The position numbers and the translations under genes are program-made. From the NCBI GenBank assembly GCA_958402495.1, contig CATXTS010000031.1, forward strand, positions 1 to 16,928: a stretch of DNA of 16,928 bases, in the 5' to 3' direction. Below are positions 1 to 6,014 of this stretch, in pieces. This DNA comes from an uncultured Clostridiaceae bacterium. Its GTDB lineage: Bacteria > Bacillota > Clostridia > TANB77 > CAG-508. Position 1 is the stretch's first letter. Every line of letters begins with the position of its first letter. The notes under the pieces are model-generated. The model saw nothing but the letters and a program-made list of their open reading frames with translations. It was not told the DNA's origin and made no database searches.

Positions 1-930
1 AATAATACCAATTGTTCCTAAATCTTTATCTCCTACAGAATGTTTAAAGGTAACGACACTAAAGTCTTTTAGTTGTTCATTATCATTTTCGTCCCCAATA
101 TAAACATTAATATCTTTGGCAATTCCAGAGTTTAACATATCTAAAACCAAGTCTTTTGTGTCTAGCACATTTACAAAATTTTTAGCAATGGCTAAACTTT
201 TAAATTCTGGTAAATCAAATGCACGATTGGTTCCTTCTAAATAGATAGCTTCCTCCTCTTCTATGATTCGATTAATCTGATGAATAATTGGTTTAATTAC
301 CTCTACACTATAAGAGATTTCTGATAGAATGTATTCTTCCATTGGTTGGTCTATTTTAGAAAGAGGTTTGCCCTTTAATTTGCTGTTAAATAAATTGTTT
401 AAGGTTTCTACCTGACTTTCTGTAATATCTTCATCATATTTGATAATGGTTTCTTTTACCAATCCACTATCGGTTACAATAACAACCATTAACATTCTAG
501 AGCCTAATAGAACAAATTTTATTTCCTCTATTATTTGCTTATCTGTTTTAGGTCCAACTGCTACGGATGTATAATGGGTAATTTCAGATAGCGTTGAAGT
601 TGCAATTTTAGTTAAGTCTTCTATCTCGTTTACCTTGGTAGATAATTTAGATTGTATATATCTGATTTCTTCTAGTGAAATATCATCTTCTTTTACTAGT
701 TCATCTACATAGAATCGGTAACCTTTTGCAGATGGTATACGACCAGAAGAAGTATGTGTTTTGTCTAAATAGCCTTTATTTTCTAATTCTGCTAATTCAT
801 TTCTAACTGTAGCACTACTATAATCCAATCCATATTTTTTTACTAAGGTAGCAGAACTGACTGGTTCTGCTGTATTGACATATTCATCTACCACAGCCTG
901 CAGTATTTTCTTTTTTCTTTCGTCTAACAT
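1..930 (-). CDS. hrcA: Heat-inducible transcription repressor HrcA, 3' end cut by window edge
   Basis: HrcA represses class I heat-shock genes by binding CIRCE operators; GroEL is known to assist its folding. The frame is open from an ATG at 930 to the window edge (310 codons), so it is partial and lacks an estimated few tens of residues. The N-terminus starts MLDERKKKILQAVVDEYV and continues into a winged-helix region (SSATVRNELAELE, then GYLDKTHTSSGRIPSAKGYRFYVD), all hallmarks of HrcA. The visible C-terminal end reads FKHSVGDKDLGTIGII, which in the family precedes the GPTRM motif. The start is supported by AAAGGAG 8 bases upstream. Two CIRCE-like operators sit immediately upstream, which implies autoregulation. 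In this phylum grpE, dnaK and dnaJ usually follow; they would lie off the left edge. Confidence 0.96.
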   Translation of the reverse strand, partial: MLDERKKKILQAVVDEYVNTAEPVSSATLVKKYGLDYSSATVRNELAELENKGYLDKTHTSSGRIPSAKGYRFYVDELVKEDDISLEEIRYIQSKLSTKVNEIEDLTKIATSTLSEITHYTSVAVGPKTDKQIIEEIKFVLLGSRMLMVVIVTDSGLVKETIIKYDEDITESQVETLNNLFNSKLKGKPLSKIDQPMEEYILSEISYSVEVIKPIIHQINRIIEEEEAIYLEGTNRAFDLPEFKSLAIAKNFVNVLDTKDLVLDMLNSGIAKDINVYIGDENDNEQLKDFSVVTFKHSVGDKDLGTIGII

Positions 931-946
931 GGCTTTCACTCCTTTA

Positions 947-973
947 TTAGCACTTTCATTGTCAGACTGCTAA
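947..973 (-). promoter_or_regulatory. CIRCE-like operator, proximal (between promoter and hrcA start)
   Basis: The 27-bp element has arms TTAGCACTT and GACTGCTAA separated by 9 bases. The CIRCE consensus is TTAGCACTC-N9-GAGTGCTAA, so one base differs in each arm. It lies from roughly +5 to +32 relative to the predicted start site and just upstream of the hrcA ribosome binding site. HrcA bound here would block transcription. Confidence 0.88.
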
Positions 974-984
974 TTGCTTGTTAT

Positions 985-1013
985 ATATTATAACCAATTT
1001 TAGCAATTGTCAA
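985..1013 (-). promoter_or_regulatory. Sigma-A promoter of hrcA
   Basis: On the minus strand there is a perfect -35 TTGACA (1008-1013), a 17-base spacer and a -10 TAATAT (985-990). A TATAAT at 987-992 overlaps it with a 15-base spacer. The predicted start site is near 978. The -35 box lies inside the distal CIRCE-like element. Confidence 0.85.
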
Positions 1014-1026
1014 TACAGATTGCTAA
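1000..1026 (-). promoter_or_regulatory. Second CIRCE-like operator overlapping the -35 box
   Basis: The arms TTAGCAATT and GATTGCTAA are separated by 9 bases, the same 9-9-9 geometry as CIRCE. The two arms form a symmetrical inverted repeat with each other except at one central-most base pair. Each arm keeps the TTAGCA/TGCTAA core of CIRCE. The element covers the -35 hexamer of the hrcA promoter, so repressor binding here would occlude RNA polymerase. Confidence 0.7.
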
Positions 1027-1055
1027 AAATCTATGTGAATTTTTTGTGAACAAAG

Positions 1056-1088
1056 AAAAAAAGCCCAATACCAAAGTATTTGCTTTTT
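1056..1088 (-). terminator. Intrinsic terminator after the DUF4190-like gene
   Basis: On the minus strand the stem is AAAAAGC pairing with GCTTTTT, with an inner AATAC/GTATT stem, a loop of TTTG and a T7 tract. It sits about 28 bases after the stop of the small membrane protein gene and upstream of the hrcA promoter, so the two genes are separate transcription units. Confidence 0.75.
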
Positions 1089-1115
1089 CCTTTTTATGAT
1101 ATGTATGGCTTAAGA

Positions 1116-1460
1116 CTATTTGATAGCATAATATAATAACATTACAATCAATTCTACGGCACCTACTGATAAACCAGTAATACCCATCCATCTGTTTTTC
1201 TGTGTATCTTTTTTAAATGTAGCAAGACAAACAATACCTGTAATGATTGCTACGATACTAAAAGGTAAACCAAAAATAAATAGAGCAATCATTGCAAAAA
1301 TAAAGCTAACTAATCCTATTGTATTTGTTGTACGTTGTTCTGGTTCTACATATACTTTTTCTTCCTTACTAGTTTGTTCTAATACTTGTTCTACTTGTGC
1401 TTGTTGTTCTTCTGCTACTTCTACTTTTGTCTCTTCTACATTTTCTTCTGGATTTTCCAT
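1116..1460 (-). CDS. Small membrane protein, DUF4190-like
   Basis: The protein is 114 residues. The first about 45 are very acidic (runs such as ENVEETKVEVAEEQQ) with no hydrophobic stretch, so they are probably cytoplasmic and unstructured. After TTNTIGL come hydrophobic segments: about residues 50-82 (with FGLPFSIVAIITGIVC, likely two short helices) and about 93-113 (GITGLSVGAVELIVMLLYY). The order, 'T..IGLVSFIFAMIALF... G.PFSIVAIITG... GITGLSVG', resembles the DUF4190 family of small integral membrane proteins, whose function is not known. The ribosome site AAAGGGG lies about 10 bases before the ATG. It has its own consensus promoter and terminator, so it is monocistronic, lodged between hemW and hrcA, which often lie side by side in Firmicutes. 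Confidence 0.85.
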   Translation of the reverse strand: MENPEENVEETKVEVAEEQQAQVEQVLEQTSKEEKVYVEPEQRTTNTIGLVSFIFAMIALFIFGLPFSIVAIITGIVCLATFKKDTQKNRWMGITGLSVGAVELIVMLLYYAIK

Positions 1461-1498
1461 AACACGTATCCCCTTTCTTTTTTATTATTCTATGCCCT

Positions 1499-1527
1499 AT
1501 TATAGAGCAATTATGTTATTTTGTCAA
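1499..1527 (-). promoter_or_regulatory. Consensus sigma-A promoter of the DUF4190-like gene
   Basis: The minus strand shows TTGACA (1522-1527), a 17-base spacer and TATAAT (1499-1504); both hexamers match consensus perfectly. The predicted start site is near 1492, giving an approximately 30-base leader to the ATG at 1460. It lies directly after the hemW stop codon. Confidence 0.9.
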
Positions 1528-1548
1528 AAGAATTGTGAAAAACAATTT

Positions 1549-2739
1549 CTAAATAAATTCTTCCCAAACCAAATTAGCTAAATCAATACCTCTATTGGTT
1601 AATTTAATTTGATTGGTATCTACTTCCACTAATCCTTCTTTAACCAATTTATCTAATTTTTGACGATATAAAAATATAGGATTTTCTCCAAATTTACATT
1701 TAAAATTCTGTATCGAAACACCTTCTATCTTTCTAAGCCCCAATAACATATATTCTTTTTGTTCATCTTCTTTATTTTGTATTTCATGTATCTGTTTATT
1801 CCTTTGTATACGACCAGTTTGTACATTTTCTATATAAGCATCTATATCCGTTATATTAGAATATCGCTTTTGATTTAAATACGAATGTGCAGCCACACCA
1901 AATCCTATATATTCTTTTTGGTACCAACAATGGCAATTATGCTTAGAAGCATATCCTTTTTTTGCAAAATTAGAAATTTCATAGTGTTCATATCCTTTAG
2001 CTTCTAGCATTTGTTTTACCTTCCAATACATCGCTCTTTCCACTTCTTCATCTGGTAAACAAAAAAGGCCCGTCCCCAACTGTTTTTCTAAAATTGTGCC
2101 TTCTTCGACAATTAAAGAATATACAGAAATATGTTTTGGTTTTAGTGTTAATATATTGCTTATCGTTTCTTCTACTTGTTGTATAGTTTGTCCTGGTAAT
2201 CCTATCATAAGGTCTATATTTTGATTGGCAATACCTACTTTTTTGATGTCTGCATATGTTTGTAGAAATTGGTTATAAGTATGTATTCTTCCTATTTCTT
2301 TTAATAGTGTATCTTGCACAGCTTGTAAGCCTATACTAATTCGATTGATACCTGCTGCTTGGTAATCTTTTATTTTTTCGGTAGTTACTGTTCCTGGATT
2401 GACTTCTATGGTAATTTCTGCTTCTTTCATGACATCGAAATTTTCTCGGATGGTTTGTAAAATTTGCGTGATATATTTACTTTCTATATAGGAAGGAGTT
2501 CCTCCACCTATGTATATAGTGGAAACTTTTCTTTTCTGCTCTTTTATTCCTATTTCTTCTTGTTTTTGTGAGAATACTTGTCCTTGTTTCTCTTCTTTAC
2601 TGACGAATTGGATTTCCTGTTTTACCGCTTCTATATAACTATCTATTTTTTCTTGTTTTCCTGCATAAGATACAAAATCACAGTAATAACATTTTTTCGC
2701 ACAAAAGGGTATGTGTACATATATGCCTATATCCTCCAT
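1549..2739 (-). CDS. hemW: Radical SAM heme chaperone HemW (coproporphyrinogen oxidase-like)
   Basis: The protein is 396 residues. The radical SAM cluster motif is C13-A-K-K-C17-Y-Y-C20, followed by D-F and not by the fourth Cys seen in true HemN oxidases; this, with the HNCHCW...GFGVAAHSY block, points to HemW. A SAM-binding GGGTPS is at 78-83, and the C-terminal winged-helix-like HemN_C region ends in NRGIDLANLVWEEF. HemW proteins bind heme and a 4Fe-4S cluster and are thought to deliver heme to respiratory proteins; here that role is from the family. Between the Cys motif and GGGTPS is a Lys/Gln/Glu-rich stretch (about residues 48-72) that looks like an insertion. The ribosome site AAGGA lies in the 3' end of whiA, 8 bases away, so the two genes are coupled. 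A weak hairpin lies past the stop. Confidence 0.92.
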   Translation of the reverse strand: MEDIGIYVHIPFCAKKCYYCDFVSYAGKQEKIDSYIEAVKQEIQFVSKEEKQGQVFSQKQEEIGIKEQKRKVSTIYIGGGTPSYIESKYITQILQTIRENFDVMKEAEITIEVNPGTVTTEKIKDYQAAGINRISIGLQAVQDTLLKEIGRIHTYNQFLQTYADIKKVGIANQNIDLMIGLPGQTIQQVEETISNILTLKPKHISVYSLIVEEGTILEKQLGTGLFCLPDEEVERAMYWKVKQMLEAKGYEHYEISNFAKKGYASKHNCHCWYQKEYIGFGVAAHSYLNQKRYSNITDIDAYIENVQTGRIQRNKQIHEIQNKEDEQKEYMLLGLRKIEGVSIQNFKCKFGENPIFLYRQKLDKLVKEGLVEVDTNQIKLTNRGIDLANLVWEEFI

Positions 2740-2747
2740 TTTTTATC

Positions 2748-3656
2748 TTATCCTTCCTTGTCATTTTCTAATTCCATAATAGCTTTTAGTCGATGGTTAA
2801 CACCAGATTTTCCTATGGGACTTGCTAGCATTTCTCCTAATTCTATTAAACTAGCATCTGGATTTTCTAATCGTAGTATGGCTATTTCTTTTAAATTATC
2901 TGGTAGTGTTTCGAATTTTCCATTTTTTTGCAAGTGTTTTATGGCTTCTACTTGTTTTACAGAGGCAGCTATGGTTTTACTTAGATTGGCTGTTTCGCAA
3001 TTGACTTTTCGGTTGATTTTATTTTTCATTTGTCTAAGGACACGTATTTCTTCAAATTTTAAGACAGCCTGACTTGCTCCTATATAGGCTAAAAAGTTCG
3101 AGATTTCTTCTCCATCTTTTAAGTATAAGGTTACACCATTTTTTCTGTTTAACCTTTTCATAGTAATTTCTACAGATTGTAAAATGGTTTGTACAATATC
3201 TGCGTTGTTTGCTGTGCTTAATGCTATTTCTAAGTGATATTTTTTTTCTGGATGGTTGACGCTTCCACTACCCAAAAAAACACCTCTTATAAAGGCTTTG
3301 CCTGTTTTTTCATTTTGTAGTAATGCTTCTATATTTATAGATGACATGATTTCTATATTATCTTCTATAATTTCTAATTCTTTAAGATTCCTGAATCCGT
3401 CTTTTTTATTCTGAAAACAAATACTATAATTCTTTCCTTTCACAGAAATGGAAAAGTCTGTTATTTCACAATTAGATAGTAATTTTCCAAATCGATTGAT
3501 GGTGTATTCATTTTCCGTTGTATATTGTATTTTTTGTTTATTACAGGTAGCATTTTGACTAATTAGATAACCTAATAGTTCATATTTTACAGCTTCTTTG
3601 TCTGTTAGATTGGTGATTTTACTTAAAGCTTCTTTTACATCTGAGGAAAAGGACAT
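2748..3656 (-). CDS. whiA: DNA-binding protein WhiA
   Basis: The protein is 302 residues. It begins MSFSSDVKEALSKI, typical of Firmicutes WhiA. Residues about 20-190 are the two-lobed degenerate LAGLIDADG-type region (CNKQKIQYTTENE, then AFIRGVFLGSGSVNHPEKKYHLEIAL). The C-terminal helix-turn-helix includes NPDASLIELGEMLASPIGKSGVNHRLKAI, the family signature. WhiA controls sporulation septation in actinobacteria and influences cell division and chromosome segregation in Bacillus. The ribosome site AAAGGAG lies about 9 bases before the ATG. It is 16 bases after prmC and 8 bases before hemW, so it sits in a prmC-whiA-hemW operon and not with yvcJ/yvcK as in Bacillus. Confidence 0.95.
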   Translation of the reverse strand: MSFSSDVKEALSKITNLTDKEAVKYELLGYLISQNATCNKQKIQYTTENEYTINRFGKLLSNCEITDFSISVKGKNYSICFQNKKDGFRNLKELEIIEDNIEIMSSINIEALLQNEKTGKAFIRGVFLGSGSVNHPEKKYHLEIALSTANNADIVQTILQSVEITMKRLNRKNGVTLYLKDGEEISNFLAYIGASQAVLKFEEIRVLRQMKNKINRKVNCETANLSKTIAASVKQVEAIKHLQKNGKFETLPDNLKEIAILRLENPDASLIELGEMLASPIGKSGVNHRLKAIMELENDKEG

Positions 3657-3672
3657 ACTGATTTTCTCCTTT

Positions 3673-4521
3673 CTATTTTAATGTGGCTATGATAACTCTA
3701 TCTAATCCTGCTAAATCTTGTAAGCAAGTAATATCTTGATAACTTCCTGTATTTTTGGCAATTTCTTGCACAGCTTTTTTTTGTGTATAGCCGATTTCTA
3801 AACATACATAGCCTTCTTTTTTTATATAATTTGGTGCTTCTTCTAAAAGAATTTTATAAAATTTTAATCCATCTTGTCCGCCTTCTAATGCTATTCTTGG
3901 TTCTTGCTTAACGCTTTTCGGTAATGTTTTCATTTCTTCTTGTGCTATGTATGGTGGATTGGAGACTAAAATGTCCCATTTTTCTTCTGTTGGTAATTGC
4001 TTAAACATATCTGATTGTATGCAAGTTATTTGCTTTTCTACTTGATTTCTGGTTATATTTTTTTTTGCTACTTCTAGTGCCTGTTTACTAATATCACTCA
4101 TGGTAATCTGACTATTTGTTAGGTATGTAGCTAATGATATTCCTATACAGCCACTTCCTGTGCACATGTCTAATATTTTAGGGTTAGGATTTTGTTTTGC
4201 TATGTTTAGGACAGCTTCTACTAGACATTCTGTATCTGGTTGTGGTATTAAGACTTGCTTATCTACATAAAAGGAAAGTTTCATAAATTCTTGTGTGTGG
4301 GTTATATATTGTATTGGTTTTCCTTCTATGATTTGTTGTATATTTTCTTTAAAATTTTGTTCTTGCTGCTGACTTATTTCTTGATTTTCTCTGACAATTA
4401 AAGAGTTTCTATCTACTTGTAATATATACGCTAGTAATCTTTTGACTTGTAAATTAACATCTTCTATTTGATTTTGTTTTAAATTTTGTATGCCCCATTT
4501 TTTTAATTCTTCTATATTCAT
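3673..4521 (-). CDS. prmC: Peptide chain release factor N5-glutamine methyltransferase PrmC
   Basis: The protein is 282 residues. PrmC methylates the glutamine of the GGQ motif of release factors RF1 and RF2 using SAM. The N-terminal helical domain (about 1-75) is followed by a Rossmann methyltransferase. Visible motifs are PQPDTE (94-99; usually PRPDTE), the SAM loop ILDMCTGSGCIGIS (116-129) and the catalytic NPPY at 188-191. The end (GLDRVIIATLK) is the family's usual DL.G.DRV terminus. The ATG at 4521 has AAGGA 7 bases upstream and overlaps by ATGA the stop of a short upstream frame. A run of nine A (4058-4066) in this gene stays in frame, a useful control for the broken genes upstream. 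prfA is not adjacent. Confidence 0.96.
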   Translation of the reverse strand: MNIEELKKWGIQNLKQNQIEDVNLQVKRLLAYILQVDRNSLIVRENQEISQQQEQNFKENIQQIIEGKPIQYITHTQEFMKLSFYVDKQVLIPQPDTECLVEAVLNIAKQNPNPKILDMCTGSGCIGISLATYLTNSQITMSDISKQALEVAKKNITRNQVEKQITCIQSDMFKQLPTEEKWDILVSNPPYIAQEEMKTLPKSVKQEPRIALEGGQDGLKFYKILLEEAPNYIKKEGYVCLEIGYTQKKAVQEIAKNTGSYQDITCLQDLAGLDRVIIATLK

Positions 4522-4694
4522 TTTTCTTCCTTATTTTTATTTTCTATTTTTTTATTTGATTTATTAGCTTCTTTATTTGTTTCTATATCGACATTTCTAA
4601 AATCTAATAAATCTGGAATCTCATGATGCACTCCTTGAACTTCTATCTTTTTACTTTTCTTTATTATTCTACTATAAGATAGAAAGAATAGCAA
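4518..4694 (-). CDS. Possible 58-residue ORF or gene remnant translationally coupled to prmC
   Basis: This minus-strand frame has no ATG; a TTG at 4694 with AAGAAGG 4 bases upstream is the only plausible start. It encodes a short hydrophobic beginning (LLFFLSYSRIIKK), a middle reading IEVQGVHHEIPDLLDFRNVD, and a Lys/Asn/Glu-rich tail. Its TGA stop overlaps the prmC ATG as ATGA, the usual layout of coupled real genes. Against it, a promoter-like pair falls inside the frame, and the start is weak. It may be the surviving 3' end of a gene that once preceded prmC, or a real small protein. I do not recognise the family. Confidence 0.3.
   Translation of the reverse strand: MLFFLSYSRIIKKSKKIEVQGVHHEIPDLLDFRNVDIETNKEANKSNKKIENKNKEEK
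4666..4694 (-). promoter_or_regulatory. Probable sigma-A promoter of prmC-whiA-hemW
   Basis: The minus strand has TTGCTA (4689-4694), a 17-base spacer and TAGAAT (4666-4671). The predicted start site near 4660 would give an approximately 140-base leader before prmC. That leader contains a good ribosome site (AAGGAG) and an ATG at 4624 that opens only a six-codon frame (MRFQIY). Confidence 0.5.
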
Positions 4695-4725
4695 GAAACC
4701 TTCTTATTCTTCTGCCCTATAATAG

Positions 4726-4767
4726 AAAAATAGTAAATTAGAAAAAATTTTTCCAATTCACTATTTT
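4726..4767 (-). terminator. Long AT-rich hairpin, terminator of the HEPN/MNT transcript
   Basis: This is a near-perfect 42-base inverted repeat 38 bases beyond the MNT stop. The arms differ at two positions. Read as minus-strand RNA these become G-U wobbles; read as plus-strand RNA they become A-C mismatches. The structure therefore favours a minus-strand transcript. It ends in ACTATTTTT, giving a U-rich tail. Confidence 0.65.
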
Positions 4768-4805
4768 TAATAGACTTATAATTTGACTATCTCTTACCTG
4801 TTATT

Positions 4806-5125
4806 TTATGCTACTTTTATACCTGTATCAATTATTTCCTTAATAAAATAATCTGAAACCTCCTCAAAATCTTTCTTTTTTATAGGATGTGGTTCTATTC
4901 TGGCATCTATATTCCAAGTCATTCCCATCAAATTCGCCATGCTATCATAAATATCTTCAAAGTCATCCGAGATAACCGCAATATCAATATCACTATCTTC
5001 ATTATAAGTCCCTTTTGCATAGGAACCAAATAATATAATAGCAACTATGTTATATTTTTTTTGATTTCTTCTACATATTTATTTATATTATTTAAGACTT
5101 CCCTATCAATTGTTGTTTTAGCCAT
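4806..5125 (-). pseudogene. MNT-type minimal nucleotidyltransferase (antitoxin-like), frameshifted in an A8 run
   Basis: The start ATG at 5125 has a strong GAGGAGG 8 bases upstream and overlaps the HEPN gene by 34 bases. The zero frame reads MAKTTIDREVLNNINKYVEEIKKNIT and stops after 25 residues. Shifting -1 in the A8 run (5055-5062) restores KKKYNIVAIILFGSYAKGTYNE, then DSDIDIAV and on to a stop at 4806, about 106 residues. The GSX10DXD motif of minimal nucleotidyltransferases is complete. Known relatives (MntA) silence a HEPN partner by AMPylating it. So the catalytic domain is intact but separated from its start by one missing A. It could be a pseudogene, a sequencing error, or expressed by slippage: the break coincides with the heptamer A_AAA_AAT in the correct frame. 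Confidence 0.85.
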
Positions 5126-5507
5126 CTTCTTACCTCCTCAATATTTTTTACTTGTTCTTTGGTATAATCATTAGTACATTTTTCTGTAAAAGTTTTTTTG
5201 TAATCATCATATCTAGCACTGATATTGAAAGTATTAATCACTTGTATTTTTTCTTTCATATTGTCTGGTATTTCTATATTTGCTTTTTGTGAAAGCAATA
5301 TTAAATTATGTACTTTTTTGGCACCATTGAATTAGTTGGATTATTTTTTACGTACAAACCTTTTAATATTTTTTCTATTACTAAATGTTCTAAAAACAAA
5401 CACCAGGTATTCTTTTTGTTCTCAAACAACACTTTCATAGTATCATAATCACTATCGGCACTTTCTATCCAGTAATTCATTAAATCTACAGAATTCACTT
5501 CCATCAT
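5092..5507 (-). pseudogene. HEPN domain protein (toxin-like partner), frameshifted in an A6 run
   Basis: The ATG at 5507 follows AAGAAGGGA; a longer in-frame start at 5582 has no ribosome site. The first frame encodes WIESADSDYDTMKVLFE, then CLFLEHLVIEKILKGLYVK, and stops at 5301 (68 residues). A -1 shift at A_AAA_AAG (5313-5319) continues KKVHNLILLSQKANIEIP, then ISARYDDYKK to EEVRRWLKQQLIGKS, stopping at 5092, about 138 residues. The order AxxDx..., FLEHLVIEKILK, VHNL, ARYxDY is that of the HEPN family (PF05168). I see no RX4-6H ribonuclease motif, unlike the HepT subgroup. With the MNT gene it forms the classic HEPN/MNT pair. Whether full-length protein is made depends on the frameshift. 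Confidence 0.85.
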
Positions 5508-5529
5508 TCCCTTCTTTCTATGTAATAAT

Positions 5530-5535
5530 ATTATA
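5530..5535 (-). promoter_or_regulatory. Possible -10 box for the HEPN/MNT pair
   Basis: The minus strand has TATAAT 23 bases before the HEPN ATG, within TATATAATATTATTAC. No good -35 is seen at 16-18 bases upstream, so this is only tentative. Confidence 0.3.
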
Positions 5536-5596
5536 TAAAAATTTTTACTACTATTTCTATCACTTTTTATATGACAGAACAAAATCGTTTAATTGA

Positions 5597-5640
5597 AAAA
5601 ATAAGGTAACAAACTCTTAACAAGTTTATTACCTTATTTT
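5597..5640 (-). terminator. Intrinsic terminator of the 6S RNA gene
   Basis: This is an inverted repeat with 19-base arms around a short loop. The two arm differences become U-G wobbles in minus-strand RNA. It is followed by TTATTTTTTC. The left arm begins right at the inferred 3' end of the 6S RNA. Confidence 0.75.
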
Positions 5641-5854
5641 AAACCTATGCCCCACCTTGGCCGTGAGAAAAGAAAATTTAATACCTGTTTTCACAGGTGG
5701 GTGTCTTGTTGAAAATTCCTGGGTTTCTTAATTAAATAAAACTAAGCCTACACGCCATTTTCAAAGGCGGACTCCCGTATTAAATTTGTTGGTAAAAAAA
5801 TTCTAGTCTTCACGCACCACGCAGGGAAGTTTATTTTTGTCTCTTCCTTTTTGT
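5640..5854 (-). ncRNA. ssrS: 6S RNA
   Basis: 6S RNA mimics an open promoter and binds the sigma-A RNA polymerase holoenzyme. The minus strand reads CTTCCCTGCGTGGTGCGTGAAG near the 5' end and CTCACGGCCAAGGTGGGG near the 3' end. They pair through CGTGA/TCACG and TGG/CCA, and outside them TAAACTT (5827-5833) pairs with AGGTTTA (5640-5646). The 3' central-bubble block GACACCCACC followed by the hairpin ACCTGT-GAAA-ACAGGT is, from memory, the usual Firmicutes arrangement. The terminal arm includes GTCCGCC and GGCGTG. Size is about 190-215 nt. It is flanked by a promoter with extended -10 and an intrinsic terminator, and there is no ORF. The 5' end is inferred from the promoter. Confidence 0.82.
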
Positions 5855-5860
5855 ATTTAT

Positions 5861-5889
5861 ATATTATCATACTTCCTTTTCCTTGACAA
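5861..5889 (-). promoter_or_regulatory. Promoter of 6S RNA
   Basis: The minus strand has TTGTCA (5884-5889), a 17-base spacer and TAATAT (5861-5866), with TG one base before the -10 (TGATAATAT, an extended -10). The predicted start site is near 5854. Confidence 0.75.
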
Positions 5890-6014
5890 TAGGATTTTTA
5901 GGTTAATTTTTTCCATTTACCTCTCATCAAATCATTTTTTCTTTCTTTTTCTTATCTATGAATATATAAATACTCGTTTTTATTATTTGCACTTTTTTAT
6001 ATTTTATGCTATAC
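5890..6014. other. Intergenic, nothing further recognised
   Basis: The stretch between the 6S promoter and the truB stop is T-rich on the plus strand. There is no convincing hairpin terminator for truB and no small ORF with a ribosome site. Confidence 0.5.

Noticed and set aside
2578..3072. Plus-strand 164-codon ORF opposite hemW and whiA
   Set aside because: It spans the 3' end of whiA and 5' end of hemW in antisense, is rich in Phe/Ile/Leu from complement bias, and has no ribosome site.
5508..5582. N-terminal extension of the HEPN gene
   Set aside because: No ribosome site precedes 5582, while AAGAAGGGA precedes the ATG at 5507, and the extension does not fit the HEPN family.
5640..5854. 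Alternative identity of the structured RNA as a T-box, RNase P RNA, tmRNA or SRP RNA
   Set aside because: No T-box bulge sequence, no RNase P core motif, no tag-coding frame, and size and paired ends fit 6S RNA better.
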